NCBI GenBank assembly: GCA_945861175.1
Contig: CAMATR010000046.1
Coordinates: 1 to 8,526, forward strand
Source of the DNA: Chitinophaga pinensis
GTDB lineage: Bacteria; Bacteroidota; Bacteroidia; Flavobacteriales_D; Crocinitomicaceae
Direction of reading: 5' to 3'
Length of the DNA stretch: 8,526 bases
The first letter of the stretch is position 1; each line of letters begins with the position of its first letter. Shown here one piece after another: positions 1-5,900 of the stretch. A program made the position numbers and the translations under genes. The notes under the pieces were generated by a model. It saw nothing but the letters and a program-made list of their open reading frames with translations, did no database searches and was not told where the DNA came from.

Positions 1-637
1 TAAGCATCTTCTCCGTATTTGTCACGAAGTAAGGTGAAAGGTATCCGCGATCAAACTGCATCCCTTCAACAGTTTTAACTTCTGTTTCCGTTCCTTTGGC
101 CTCTTCGACAGTGATAACACCATCGTTACCAACTACTTTCATTGCTTTCGCAATTAAAGCACCTATTGTATCGTCATTGTTAGCTGAAATTGTTGCGATT
201 TGTTTGATTTTGTCATTATCAGAACCAACTTCTTTGGACAATTTTTTTAAGTTTTTTACAACTTCCGCAACTGCCTTGTCAATTCCTCTTTTCAAATCCA
301 TCGGATTTGCTCCGGCTGCTACGTTTTTCAATCCTGCACTAATGATTGCTTGAGCAAGCACAGTGGCAGTTGTCGTTCCATCTCCAGCAACATCAGCTGT
401 TTTTGAAGCAACTTCTTTTACCATTTGAGCTCCCATATTTTCGATAGGATCTTTTAATTCAATTTCTTTTGCAACAGTTACACCGTCTTTTGTAATTTGT
501 GGGGCACCGAATTTTTTACCGATCACTACATTTCGACCTTTCGGTCCAAGGGTTACTTTTACTGCGTTTGCCAATGCATCGACGCCTTTTTTTAATTTGT
601 CGCGTGCTTCAACGTCGAAATAAATATCTTTTGCCAT
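1..637 (-). CDS. groEL: Chaperonin GroEL (60 kDa), N-terminal part, cut by window edge
   Basis: This is the large subunit of the ATP-driven cytoplasmic folding chamber; it works with the GroES lid encoded just upstream. The first 212 residues are present, starting MAKDIYFDVEARDKLKKG. The equatorial-domain hallmarks are intact: VKVTLGPKGRNVV (residues 26-38), the KDGVTVAKEIEL segment (50-61), and the nucleotide-binding GDGTTTATV (85-93), where D86 corresponds to the catalytic Asp of the E. coli protein. The intermediate domain follows, and the fragment ends in the early apical domain (EGMQFDRGYLSPYFVTN). The family is about 540-547 residues, so roughly 60% lies outside the window. The start is the ATG at 637, which matches the usual GroEL N-terminus. 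It lies 28 nt after the groES stop, with an A-rich leader and no Shine-Dalgarno sequence, so it is co-transcribed with groES. No frameshift or missing residue is seen in this part. Confidence 0.98.
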   Translation of the reverse strand, partial: MAKDIYFDVEARDKLKKGVDALANAVKVTLGPKGRNVVIGKKFGAPQITKDGVTVAKEIELKDPIENMGAQMVKEVASKTADVAGDGTTTATVLAQAIISAGLKNVAAGANPMDLKRGIDKAVAEVVKNLKKLSKEVGSDNDKIKQIATISANNDDTIGALIAKAMKVVGNDGVITVEEAKGTETEVKTVEGMQFDRGYLSPYFVTNTEKML

Positions 638-665
638 TTCTTTCTATTTTAAATTAAATCAATGA

Positions 666-941
666 TTAAAAAATTCCATAGATATCGGATTCCTTCATTA
701 TTAGAAGGTTCTTTCCATCCAGTTTGATCTCAGTACCAGAGTACTGACCATATAGAACTACATCTCCAACTTTTACAGTCATTGGCTCGTCTTGTTTACC
801 CTTTCCGGCAGCTATAACGGTACCCTTTAATGGTTTCTCTTTTGCTGTATCAGGAATGATAATACCACTTGCTGTTTTTAGTTCTGCAGGTGCTGGTTCA
901 ATAAGAACTCTATCTGCTAAAGGCTTAAACTTAGTTGACAT
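666..941 (-). CDS. groES: Co-chaperonin GroES (10 kDa)
   Basis: This is the heptameric lid of the GroEL chamber. The 91 residues are the full length for a Bacteroidota GroES (family about 91-97). Visible features are the N-terminal FKPLADRVLIEP strand (residues 5-16), the mobile loop (about 17-34) with its hydrophobic GIIIP contact (26-30) that docks on the GroEL apical domain, the roof-hairpin region around residues 44-54 (AAGKGKQDEPM), and the C-terminal GDVVLYGQYSGTEIKLDGKNLLIMKESDI block (59-87). The ATG at 941 gives the canonical MSTKFKPLADRV start. groES is followed by groEL, giving the standard groES-groEL order. A terminator at 1037-1073 separates it from secG, so the groESL promoter should lie in the roughly 95 bp upstream of the start. 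I could not identify that promoter, and I see no CIRCE operator. Confidence 0.98.
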   Translation of the reverse strand: MSTKFKPLADRVLIEPAPAELKTASGIIIPDTAKEKPLKGTVIAAGKGKQDEPMTVKVGDVVLYGQYSGTEIKLDGKNLLIMKESDIYGIF

Positions 942-1036
942 ATAATTTGTAAATTTTAATGTTTGCTAATGTCTTGTCTAATTTTGTGCCATCAACAATA
1001 AAGCGTCATTTTTGCCCATAATGAACATTTAATGAC
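942..1036 (-). promoter_or_regulatory. groESL upstream region; promoter expected but no motif resolved
   Basis: The terminator of the preceding operon ends at about 1037, so transcription of groESL is expected to start within these 95 bp; this is inferred from position only. The best minus-strand resemblance to the Bacteroidota -7 box TAnnTTTG is TATTGTTG (about 998-1005), one mismatch, without a recognisable TTTG/TTG at the right distance upstream. A half-site resembling the sigma-54 -24 element (TGGCAC, 986-991) lacks the -12 GC dinucleotide. No CIRCE inverted repeat (TTAGCACTC-N9-GAGTGCTAA) is present, so HrcA control of the usual type is not supported here. Confidence 0.35.
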
Positions 1037-1073
1037 AAAAAAAATGTCAGAATGCATGACATCCTGACATTTT
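1037..1073 (-). terminator. Intrinsic terminator after secG
   Basis: On the minus strand a perfect 10-bp stem AAAATGTCAG / CTGACATTTT (arms at 1064-1073 and 1041-1050) closes a 13-nt loop and runs directly into eight consecutive T residues (complement of A1037-A1044). This is the classic rho-independent layout and is oriented to end the miaB-to-secG transcript 19 bp past the secG stop. The loop repeats part of the stem sequence (ATGTCA), giving the direct repeat ATGTCAGGATGTCA. Read on the plus strand the hairpin has only a short T run broken by ATAAAA, so termination in that direction would be weaker. Confidence 0.85.
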
Positions 1074-1091
1074 ATAAAAGATTTTTTCTTT

Positions 1092-1418
1092 TTAGTTTCC
1101 TGGAGCAGGTGCTTGTTGACCATTCCCTTGAGGTTGCCCTTGTGGTTGTCCTTGTTCCTGCTCTTGTTGCTGTTGCTTTTGCACTGCAGTGTTCTGCTTT
1201 TTTGTATTAAGAGTTAAAACAATACTTGAAACCATAATGATTCCTGCTAGAGACCATGTTGCTTTGTCTATAAAATCATTTGTTTTTTGAACTCCACCAA
1301 TTTGCTGAGCCGCACCGAAGTCAGAGCTTAGCCCACCTCCTTTAGGATTCTGAATATACACGACAAGAATCAGTAAGATACTCGCTAGAATTATAAGGCT
1401 TGAGAATAAAATTTCCAT
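1092..1418 (-). CDS. secG: Preprotein translocase subunit SecG, with Q/G/P-rich tail
   Basis: This is the small auxiliary subunit of the SecYEG channel in the inner membrane, which assists SecA-driven protein export. The 108 residues hold two membrane segments (about 2-22 and 54-70). Between them is the family signature YIQNPKGGGLSSDFG (21-35), followed by AAQQIGGVQKTNDFIDKATW, typical of SecG loops. The tail from about residue 71 is low-complexity and rich in Q, G and P (QQQE, QEQG, QPQG, QPQG, then APAPGN), longer than a minimal SecG, and encoded by 12-bp DNA repeats. The ATG at 1418 follows the stop of the upstream gene by 2 nt, so translation is probably coupled and the gene belongs to the miaB-activator-lptE operon. 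It is the last gene before the terminator. The family call is very safe; the function of the tail is unknown. Confidence 0.96.
   Translation of the reverse strand: MEILFSSLIILASILLILVVYIQNPKGGGLSSDFGAAQQIGGVQKTNDFIDKATWSLAGIIMVSSIVLTLNTKKQNTAVQKQQQQEQEQGQPQGQPQGNGQQAPAPGN
1125..1172 (-). repeat. Four imperfect 12-bp tandem repeats in the secG tail
   Basis: Plus-strand units are CCCTTGAGGTTG, CCCTTGTGGTTG, TCCTTGTTCCTG and CTCTTGTTGCTG. The first two differ at one base and the others are more diverged. Each unit encodes four residues, giving QPQG, QPQG, QEQG and QQQE read in from the C-terminal side. The repeats keep the reading frame, so copy-number change would lengthen or shorten the tail without breaking the gene. 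Confidence 0.75.
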
Positions 1419-1420
1419 GA

Positions 1421-2494
1421 TTAATTATTTATTTTTTTCTGTAATTCTTCAATTTGGCTTGCAAAGAAAACTTTTTTTTCTGGATTTGTCAATATTAATT
1501 GCTCATATGCGAAAATTGCTTTTGGAAAATTTCCTTGCAGTGCGAAAATCTTTGCTAATGTTTCGCTGACGGGCATGCTATTTAGACTAATACTTTCTTT
1601 GGCTTTTTTGGTAGGAGAATAAAATTCTTTTTTTGGTTTTTCTTCTTCCTCATTTGTTCTTTTTGGTCTCGATATTTTAGGTTCATCTTTTAAAAAGAGT
1701 TCAAGTATCAAGTCAATTCTATCTTTTTCTTCATCAAAAGGTTCTGGCTTTGAATTAGCACTCGATCTAAGCCATGTTGAGAAAGATTTTTTATCTTCTT
1801 CCGAAGGATTTACCAAATGTTCATCTAAGAAGCTATTTGCTTCAATTGATTTGGCATCTTGAATTTCTTTGTTTTCTTCAATTTCTTCATTTAGATCTCT
1901 GTGAGTTTCCGATATAAGATGATCCAAATTATAACTTGAGGCTATTACCCCTGACAATAGTTCCTTTTCGAATAAGTCTTCTGCCGTATTTTTTTTACTT
2001 ATTTCCTCAAAAGGAGATTGTATATCGGAAGTTTCCGACCTACGAATGTTTAAGGTAATTATTTCTGAATCCTCTATATCACCCTCAGCTAATTCTGATG
2101 GGTTGCCCGATGGAATAAGTTCGATGTCTATTTTTTCAATTAGTTCAGAATTTGTTTCAGGAATTATTAGTTTTAATTCATTCTCCGCTTCCTTAGACGA
2201 GTTACTTTTATTTTCAGGTGCTATAGAACTTGAATTTTGGGTGAGCACTTCTGCTTTTCTATGAATTAATTCGTAAAGCTGAATGCGATCTGAGATTCGA
2301 TAAGCATATTTCGAAAGTTCCTGATCAAACCGAACATCTTTTCTATTCGATAAGGCTTTTAAATAAAGAATCGGAAAAATCTGGGCATAAGGAAAGTTTT
2401 CCGTCATATCGCGCAAATCATCAACATCCTGAACACTCAGTTTTGCTGGTTGTTCTATTCTAAAAGCTATATCTTGAATATTCAGCACTACCAA
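1421..2494 (-). CDS. Conserved Bacteroidota hypothetical protein, acidic linker and TPR-like C-terminus
   Basis: I recognise this as a type of protein found beside secG in Bacteroidota genomes, but I know of no established function. It has 357 residues and no signal peptide or membrane segment, so it is probably cytoplasmic. The N-terminal 1-80 is predicted helical (FRIEQPAKLSVQDVDDLRDMTENFPYAQIFPILYLKAL, then FDQELSKYAYRISDRIQLYELIH). Residues about 85-235 are low-complexity, rich in E, S, N and D, and likely disordered. A second conserved-looking patch is FSTWLRSS (238-245) plus DLILELFLKDEPKI (261-274). Residues about 308-355 (SETLAKIFALQGNFPKAIFAYEQLILTNPEKKVFFASQIEELQKK) look like one TPR helix pair plus a capping helix. 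No ATG begins the conserved N-terminus: the frame offers TTG at 2494 or GTG at 2488. The first gives a 7-nt overlap with lptE; the second shares one base with its stop (TAGTG). The next ATG is codon 30 and would remove conserved sequence. The gene is coupled to lptE and ends 2 nt before secG. Confidence 0.85.
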   Translation of the reverse strand: MVVLNIQDIAFRIEQPAKLSVQDVDDLRDMTENFPYAQIFPILYLKALSNRKDVRFDQELSKYAYRISDRIQLYELIHRKAEVLTQNSSSIAPENKSNSSKEAENELKLIIPETNSELIEKIDIELIPSGNPSELAEGDIEDSEIITLNIRRSETSDIQSPFEEISKKNTAEDLFEKELLSGVIASSYNLDHLISETHRDLNEEIEENKEIQDAKSIEANSFLDEHLVNPSEEDKKSFSTWLRSSANSKPEPFDEEKDRIDLILELFLKDEPKISRPKRTNEEEEKPKKEFYSPTKKAKESISLNSMPVSETLAKIFALQGNFPKAIFAYEQLILTNPEKKVFFASQIEELQKKINN

Positions 2495-2997
2495 TTAGAT
2501 AAAAGTTTATTAATTACGTCCTGAACAATTTGGGTGTTAATTTCTTCTAATAATGTACGTTCAACTGTAGCTAGATCTGTGCTAGAGTCAAAGTCGACAA
2601 ATCGAGTGCTATTGATATTCATTTTCTCTTCCTGCGGAGCAGAAACGAAAATAGTAAATAATACACTGATTGTTAACCGGTTCTTCGCTGAATTGTCGCC
2701 ATCTTGAATTGCGACTGGCGTAACGCTGTAATTACTAATCTTTCCCTCAATATAAACTTCACCTTCACCTGTGTCAGGGTTTAACATCAGTCGTGTGTTG
2801 TTTTGAATTCCGTCTTTTAACTGCTCAGACAACTGCGGTGCATAGCTTATTGGAGTGTTAGGAGCATTGTTTTCCAATGTTCGAACCGAAAATGTTTTCC
2901 ATTCCGGCGGCATTGATCCATTATCGATAAATGATACACTGCTTGGCCAGCAGGAGCTAAGAAGCATGATAACCGCGAAAAGTAATAGAAATTTCAT
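2488..2997 (-). CDS. lptE: LPS-assembly lipoprotein LptE
   Basis: LptE is the outer-membrane lipoprotein that plugs the LptD barrel and helps place lipopolysaccharide in the outer leaflet. The 169 residues begin with a type II signal peptide, MKFLLLFAVIMLLSSC, with lipobox LSSC and the lipidated Cys at residue 16. The mature protein shows the Bacteroidota LptE pattern: VSF after the Cys, FSVRTLENNAP (36-46), APQLSEQLKDGIQNNTRL (53-70), the GEVYIEGKISNYSVTPVAIQ strand pair (79-98), KNRLTISVLFTIFV (105-118), and an ending with VERTLLEEINTQIVQDVINKLLSNW (145-169). The residues after the Cys (WPSS) lack the charged K/Q-D-D/E type signal known to send Bacteroidota lipoproteins to the cell surface, consistent with a periplasm-facing protein. 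The ATG at 2997 overlaps the activator stop by one base (TAATG), implying translational coupling. LptD is not in the window. The family is recognised by pattern; the call is firm but was not checked by a profile search. Confidence 0.9.
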   Translation of the reverse strand: MKFLLLFAVIMLLSSCWPSSVSFIDNGSMPPEWKTFSVRTLENNAPNTPISYAPQLSEQLKDGIQNNTRLMLNPDTGEGEVYIEGKISNYSVTPVAIQDGDNSAKNRLTISVLFTIFVSAPQEEKMNINSTRFVDFDSSTDLATVERTLLEEINTQIVQDVINKLLSNW

Positions 2998-4238
2998 TAG
3001 TCTATCAAATTGTATTCTTTGATTTTCCGATAAAGTGTTCTTTCTGAAATACCTAGCTCGGAAGCCGCATATTTTCTTTTACCACGATGTTTATCCAAGG
3101 CCTTTTGTATTAATTCTTTTTCTCGATCTTCAAGTGATAAAGATTCTTCAACTTCTTCATGACTTTCAAAATCAAAATCTTGATTACCAACAGTGAAATC
3201 TGGGTCTGGATTATTTGCTGGAGGCAGCATTCTAGGTTGATTAATGGTTGATTGACTTACATCCTGATAAAACCTGTTAACCATCGATGTTTGGTCTTTA
3301 TTTAGCGGGATTTCTCCACTGTGAGAAAGCAGTTCAACGACAAGTTTTTTAAGGTCTGTTAAGTCTTTCTTCATATCGAAAAGAAACTTATACATTAATT
3401 CTCGTTCTGAAAAATTATCAGCTCCTGATTCGTTGACAACAGAAGGTACTTTCTCTGCTTCTGCAGGTAAGTAGCTGTTTAAAATAGCCGCTGAAAGTTC
3501 TCTAGACGTTTCAATGACCGAAATTTGTTCAACTATATTTTTCAATTGGCGAATATTTCCAGGCCAACTGTATTGGTTGATCAATTTGACAGCATCTTCA
3601 GTTAAACGAATTGCGGGCATCCTATACTTGTCAGCGAAATCGTTTGCAAATTTTCGAAATAACAAATGTATGTCTTCAAGGCGATTCTTTAAGGGGGGCA
3701 GGGTAATAGGTACTGTGCTTAGGCGGTAAAATAAATCCTCTCTGAATTTACCCGAGTTGATTGCTCGTTGCATATTTTCATTTGTCGCTGCAACAACCCG
3801 GACATTCGTTTTTATTGCTTTGGATGAACCCACTCGGATAAATTCACCAGTTTCAAGAACGCGAAGTAATCTTACCTGCGTTTGCATTGGTAATTCAGCT
3901 ACTTCATCTAAGAATATTGTTCCTCCATCTGCGACTTCAAAATAACCTTGTCGGCTACCATGGGCTCCAGTAAATGAACCTTTTTCGTGTCCAAAAAGTT
4001 CAGAATCTATCGTGCCTTCGGGAATTGCACCGCAATTCACAGCAATATATTCTCCATGCTTCCGTGAACTTAAATGATGAATCACTTGTGGGACAATTTC
4101 TTTACCTGTTCCACTTTCTCCCGTAACTAGCACTGATATATCAGTTGGTGCAACTTGAATTGCAACTTCCAATGCTCTATTGAGCAGAGGTGTATTTCCA
4201 ATAACACCGAAACGCTGTTTGACTTGCTGCAGATTCAT
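2997..4238 (-). CDS. Sigma-54-type AAA+ transcriptional activator lacking a receiver domain
   Basis: This is a bacterial enhancer-binding protein, which hydrolyses ATP to open promoters held by RNA polymerase with sigma-54. The AAA+ domain begins almost at the N-terminus, so there is no response-receiver, GAF or PAS domain. Seen in order: Walker A GESGTGKE (40-47), the sigma-54 contact loop GSFTGA (87-92, the common Ser variant of GAFTGA), Walker B GTIFLDEV (106-113, with D111 and E112), a FREDLFYRL arginine-finger region (165-173), and sensor II WPGNIRQLKN (225-234, with Gln for the usual Glu). A linker of about 110 residues follows. It holds a heptad-like helix (ELMYKFLFDMKKDLTDLKKLVVELL, 280-304) and a Pro/Asn/acidic stretch. 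The Fis-type helix-turn-helix is at about 371-413 (RGKRKYAASELGISERTLYRKIKEY). The ATG at 4238 is 8 nt after the miaB stop, and the stop overlaps the lptE start. Targets are unknown. The missing sensor domain implies either a partner protein or control by expression level, as in PspF-like activators. Confidence 0.93.
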   Translation of the reverse strand: MNLQQVKQRFGVIGNTPLLNRALEVAIQVAPTDISVLVTGESGTGKEIVPQVIHHLSSRKHGEYIAVNCGAIPEGTIDSELFGHEKGSFTGAHGSRQGYFEVADGGTIFLDEVAELPMQTQVRLLRVLETGEFIRVGSSKAIKTNVRVVAATNENMQRAINSGKFREDLFYRLSTVPITLPPLKNRLEDIHLLFRKFANDFADKYRMPAIRLTEDAVKLINQYSWPGNIRQLKNIVEQISVIETSRELSAAILNSYLPAEAEKVPSVVNESGADNFSERELMYKFLFDMKKDLTDLKKLVVELLSHSGEIPLNKDQTSMVNRFYQDVSQSTINQPRMLPPANNPDPDFTVGNQDFDFESHEEVEESLSLEDREKELIQKALDKHRGKRKYAASELGISERTLYRKIKEYNLID

Positions 4239-4246
4239 TGAGGTTA

Positions 4247-5692
4247 TTATTTATGTGGTTCTAGTATTTCTACAACTTCGCCTAAAAGGGTTGCAGAAGT
4301 GCAGTTGTCAATTCTTACCAAAACGTAATGTCCTTTGTCAAAATTACCTTTTGGAAAAACGACTTTTGAGTTTCTTGAATCTCTGCCACTCATGTGTTCA
4401 GCCGACCGTTTTGAAAATCCTTCAACCAATACTTTGGCTACTTTTCCTATTTGTCTTTTGTGGGAGGCAAGCGAATACTGTAATTGTTTATCTATAATTT
4501 CATTTAAACGCCTTGCTTTTATATTCTCTGGGACATCGTCATCAAATCTTCGTTCTGCAAGTGTTTTTGGACGTTCAGAGTATTTAAACATGTAAGCGAA
4601 GTCATATTGAACAGTGTCCATTAAACTCAATGTTTCAGCATGTTCTTCTTCTGTTTCGCCGCAAAATCCGGTAATAATATCAGTTGAAATAGCACAATCA
4701 GGCATGATTCTTTTTATTGCATCAACACGATCGAAATACCATTCGCGAGAATAGCCCCTATTCATTCTTTCTAAAACAGCCGTATTCCCTGATTGCACTG
4801 GCAAGTGAACATATGGACAGATATTTTCATATTTCGCCATGATCTCTAATACGTCATCAGTCATATCTTTTGGGTGAGAGGTTGAAAAACGAACGCGTAA
4901 ATCCGGGGAGACTTTAGCAACCATCTCCATCAGTTGTGCAAAATTTGTTGTTTCCTTCTCATTGTCTTTGATATCGCCTTTTGAAGTAAGATTCCAACGA
5001 TAACTATCTACATTTTGACCGAGTAGCGTAACTTCTCGATACCCATTTGCAAAAAGGTCTTGACATTCTTCTATAATTGTTTGCGGATCTCTTGAACGCT
5101 CGCGTCCTCTTGTAAAGGGAACCACGCAGAAAGAACACATGTTGTCGCAGCCCCTCATAATTGTAACAAAAGCAGAAACCCCTCCCTGATCCAATCGAAC
5201 AGGAGAAATGTCGGCATAGGTTTCGTCTCGAGAAAGTAATACGTTCACAGCTTTCTGACCAGTACCTACTTCTTCTATCAAATTTGGCAGATCTCTGTAG
5301 GCATCTGGACCAGCAACAAGGTCAACTAATTTTTCTTCTTCAAGCAACGCTTTTTTTAATCTCTCAGCCATGCATCCAAGAATACCAACCACAAGTTTTG
5401 GATTTGTTTCTTTTTTTATCTTGAATTCGGTAAGTCGATTGCGAACGCGTGTTTCAGCGTTTTCGCGAATTGAACAAGTATTGATTAAAACAACATCCGC
5501 CTCGTCAATATTTCTTGTTGTTGAATAACCTTCTTTCGTCATAATCGAAGCGACTACCTCGCTATCTGAAAAATTCATCTGACAACCGTAGCTCTCAACA
5601 TAAAGTTTCTTTCCAATTTTGTTTTCAACAATTTCTACCATTACAGCTTCACCTTGTCTCTCTTCATCAATAACTTTGTGTCCTGTTTCCAT
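4247..5692 (-). CDS. miaB: tRNA-2-methylthio-N6-dimethylallyladenosine synthase MiaB
   Basis: MiaB is the radical-SAM enzyme that adds a methylthio group to i6A37 of tRNAs reading codons that begin with U. The protein has 481 residues with the family's three parts. The N-terminal methylthiotransferase domain starts at about KKLYVESYGCQMN and has cluster cysteines C37, C73 (NTCSIREN) and C107 (GILGCMAERL). The radical-SAM domain carries the CxxxCxxC motif in RGCDNMCSFC (C182, C186, C189), followed by VPFTRGRERSR, LLGQNVDSY and HLPVQSGN. The C-terminal TRAM domain spans about 412-480. The frame is open to an ATG at 5791, but I chose the ATG at 5692 (METGHKVIDEERQGE). It matches the usual Bacteroidota MiaB start, and a near-perfect promoter lies inside the would-be extension, with transcription expected to begin near 5713. 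It is the first gene of the operon running to secG and is divergent from topA. All catalytic residues are intact. Confidence 0.96.
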   Translation of the reverse strand: METGHKVIDEERQGEAVMVEIVENKIGKKLYVESYGCQMNFSDSEVVASIMTKEGYSTTRNIDEADVVLINTCSIRENAETRVRNRLTEFKIKKETNPKLVVGILGCMAERLKKALLEEEKLVDLVAGPDAYRDLPNLIEEVGTGQKAVNVLLSRDETYADISPVRLDQGGVSAFVTIMRGCDNMCSFCVVPFTRGRERSRDPQTIIEECQDLFANGYREVTLLGQNVDSYRWNLTSKGDIKDNEKETTNFAQLMEMVAKVSPDLRVRFSTSHPKDMTDDVLEIMAKYENICPYVHLPVQSGNTAVLERMNRGYSREWYFDRVDAIKRIMPDCAISTDIITGFCGETEEEHAETLSLMDTVQYDFAYMFKYSERPKTLAERRFDDDVPENIKARRLNEIIDKQLQYSLASHKRQIGKVAKVLVEGFSKRSAEHMSGRDSRNSKVVFPKGNFDKGHYVLVRIDNCTSATLLGEVVEILEPHK

Positions 5693-5718
5693 TAAATTTG
5701 TTGCTCTTAAAACGTTTG

Positions 5719-5750
5719 CAAAATTAACCAATTTTACATAGTGTGTCAAA
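5719..5750 (-). promoter_or_regulatory. Bacteroidota-type promoter of the miaB-secG operon
   Basis: On the minus strand the sequence reads TTTG (5750-5747), 20 nt, then TAATTTTG (5726-5719). This matches the housekeeping promoter pattern described for Bacteroides and Flavobacterium, TTTG/TTG-N17-23-TAnnTTTG, at every defined position and with a central spacing. Transcription should start about 4-7 nt past the -7 box, near 5712-5715, giving a leader of about 20 nt before the ATG at 5692. It is the only exact TAnnTTTG on the minus strand in this intergenic region. Confidence 0.75.
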
Positions 5751-5818
5751 ATGTCAGTTCTAAAAATCGTTAAGTTTTTAAAATTTGTCAAAAAAATAGT
5801 TGAATTAGAAAAAAAATC

Positions 5819-5835
5819 TTTAACCTATGGTTAAA
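5819..5835. promoter_or_regulatory. 17-bp palindrome, possible operator
   Basis: TTTAACCTATGGTTAAA consists of perfect 7-bp arms TTTAACC and GGTTAAA around a 3-base centre. The size and symmetry suit a dimeric DNA-binding protein. It sits 127 bp from the miaB start and 106 bp from the topA start, upstream of the miaB promoter. Binding by a regulator is inference only; no matching known site comes to mind. Confidence 0.4.
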
Positions 5836-5845
5836 TAGAAACAAA

Positions 5846-5900
5846 TAAAAGAAAGGTATTATCATCTGGTTGTTATTTGGACTCAAATACCTTTATTTTA
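5846..5900. repeat. Imperfect 15-bp inverted repeat upstream of topA
   Basis: TAAAAGAAAGGTATT (5846-5860) pairs with AATACCTTTATTTTA (5886-5900) at 14 of 15 positions, including a perfect 9-bp core AAAGGTATT/AATACCTTT. The spacer is 25 bases. No T run follows at the right distance to make it an obvious terminator on the plus strand. If the topA transcript starts upstream of it, the repeat could fold in the 5' leader. If not, it is a widely spaced pair of half-sites near the topA promoter. Confidence 0.55.

Noticed and set aside
96..353. 85-codon plus-strand reading frame within groEL, and similar short frames opposite the other genes
   Set aside because: They lie entirely on the opposite strand of, or inside, well-recognised genes, have low-complexity translations and no leader; they are antisense shadows.
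961..969. Possible CIRCE half-site (TTAGCAAAC on the minus strand) upstream of groES
   Set aside because: Only the first six bases fit TTAGCACTC, and no GAGTGCTAA partner lies nine bases away.
976..991. Sigma-54-like promoter upstream of groES (TGGCAC-N5-TAGAC, minus strand)
   Set aside because: The -24 part is perfect but the essential -12 GC is replaced by GA; one good half is expected by chance.
5693..5791. N-terminal extension of MiaB to the ATG at 5791
   Set aside because: The extension does not resemble MiaB and contains an exact promoter that would start transcription downstream of that ATG.
5771..5895. Plus-strand -7-like boxes for topA (TAAGTTTT at 5771, TACCTTTA at 5888)
   Set aside because: Each has one mismatch and neither has a TTTG/TTG at 17-23 bases upstream; the second also overlaps the inverted repeat.
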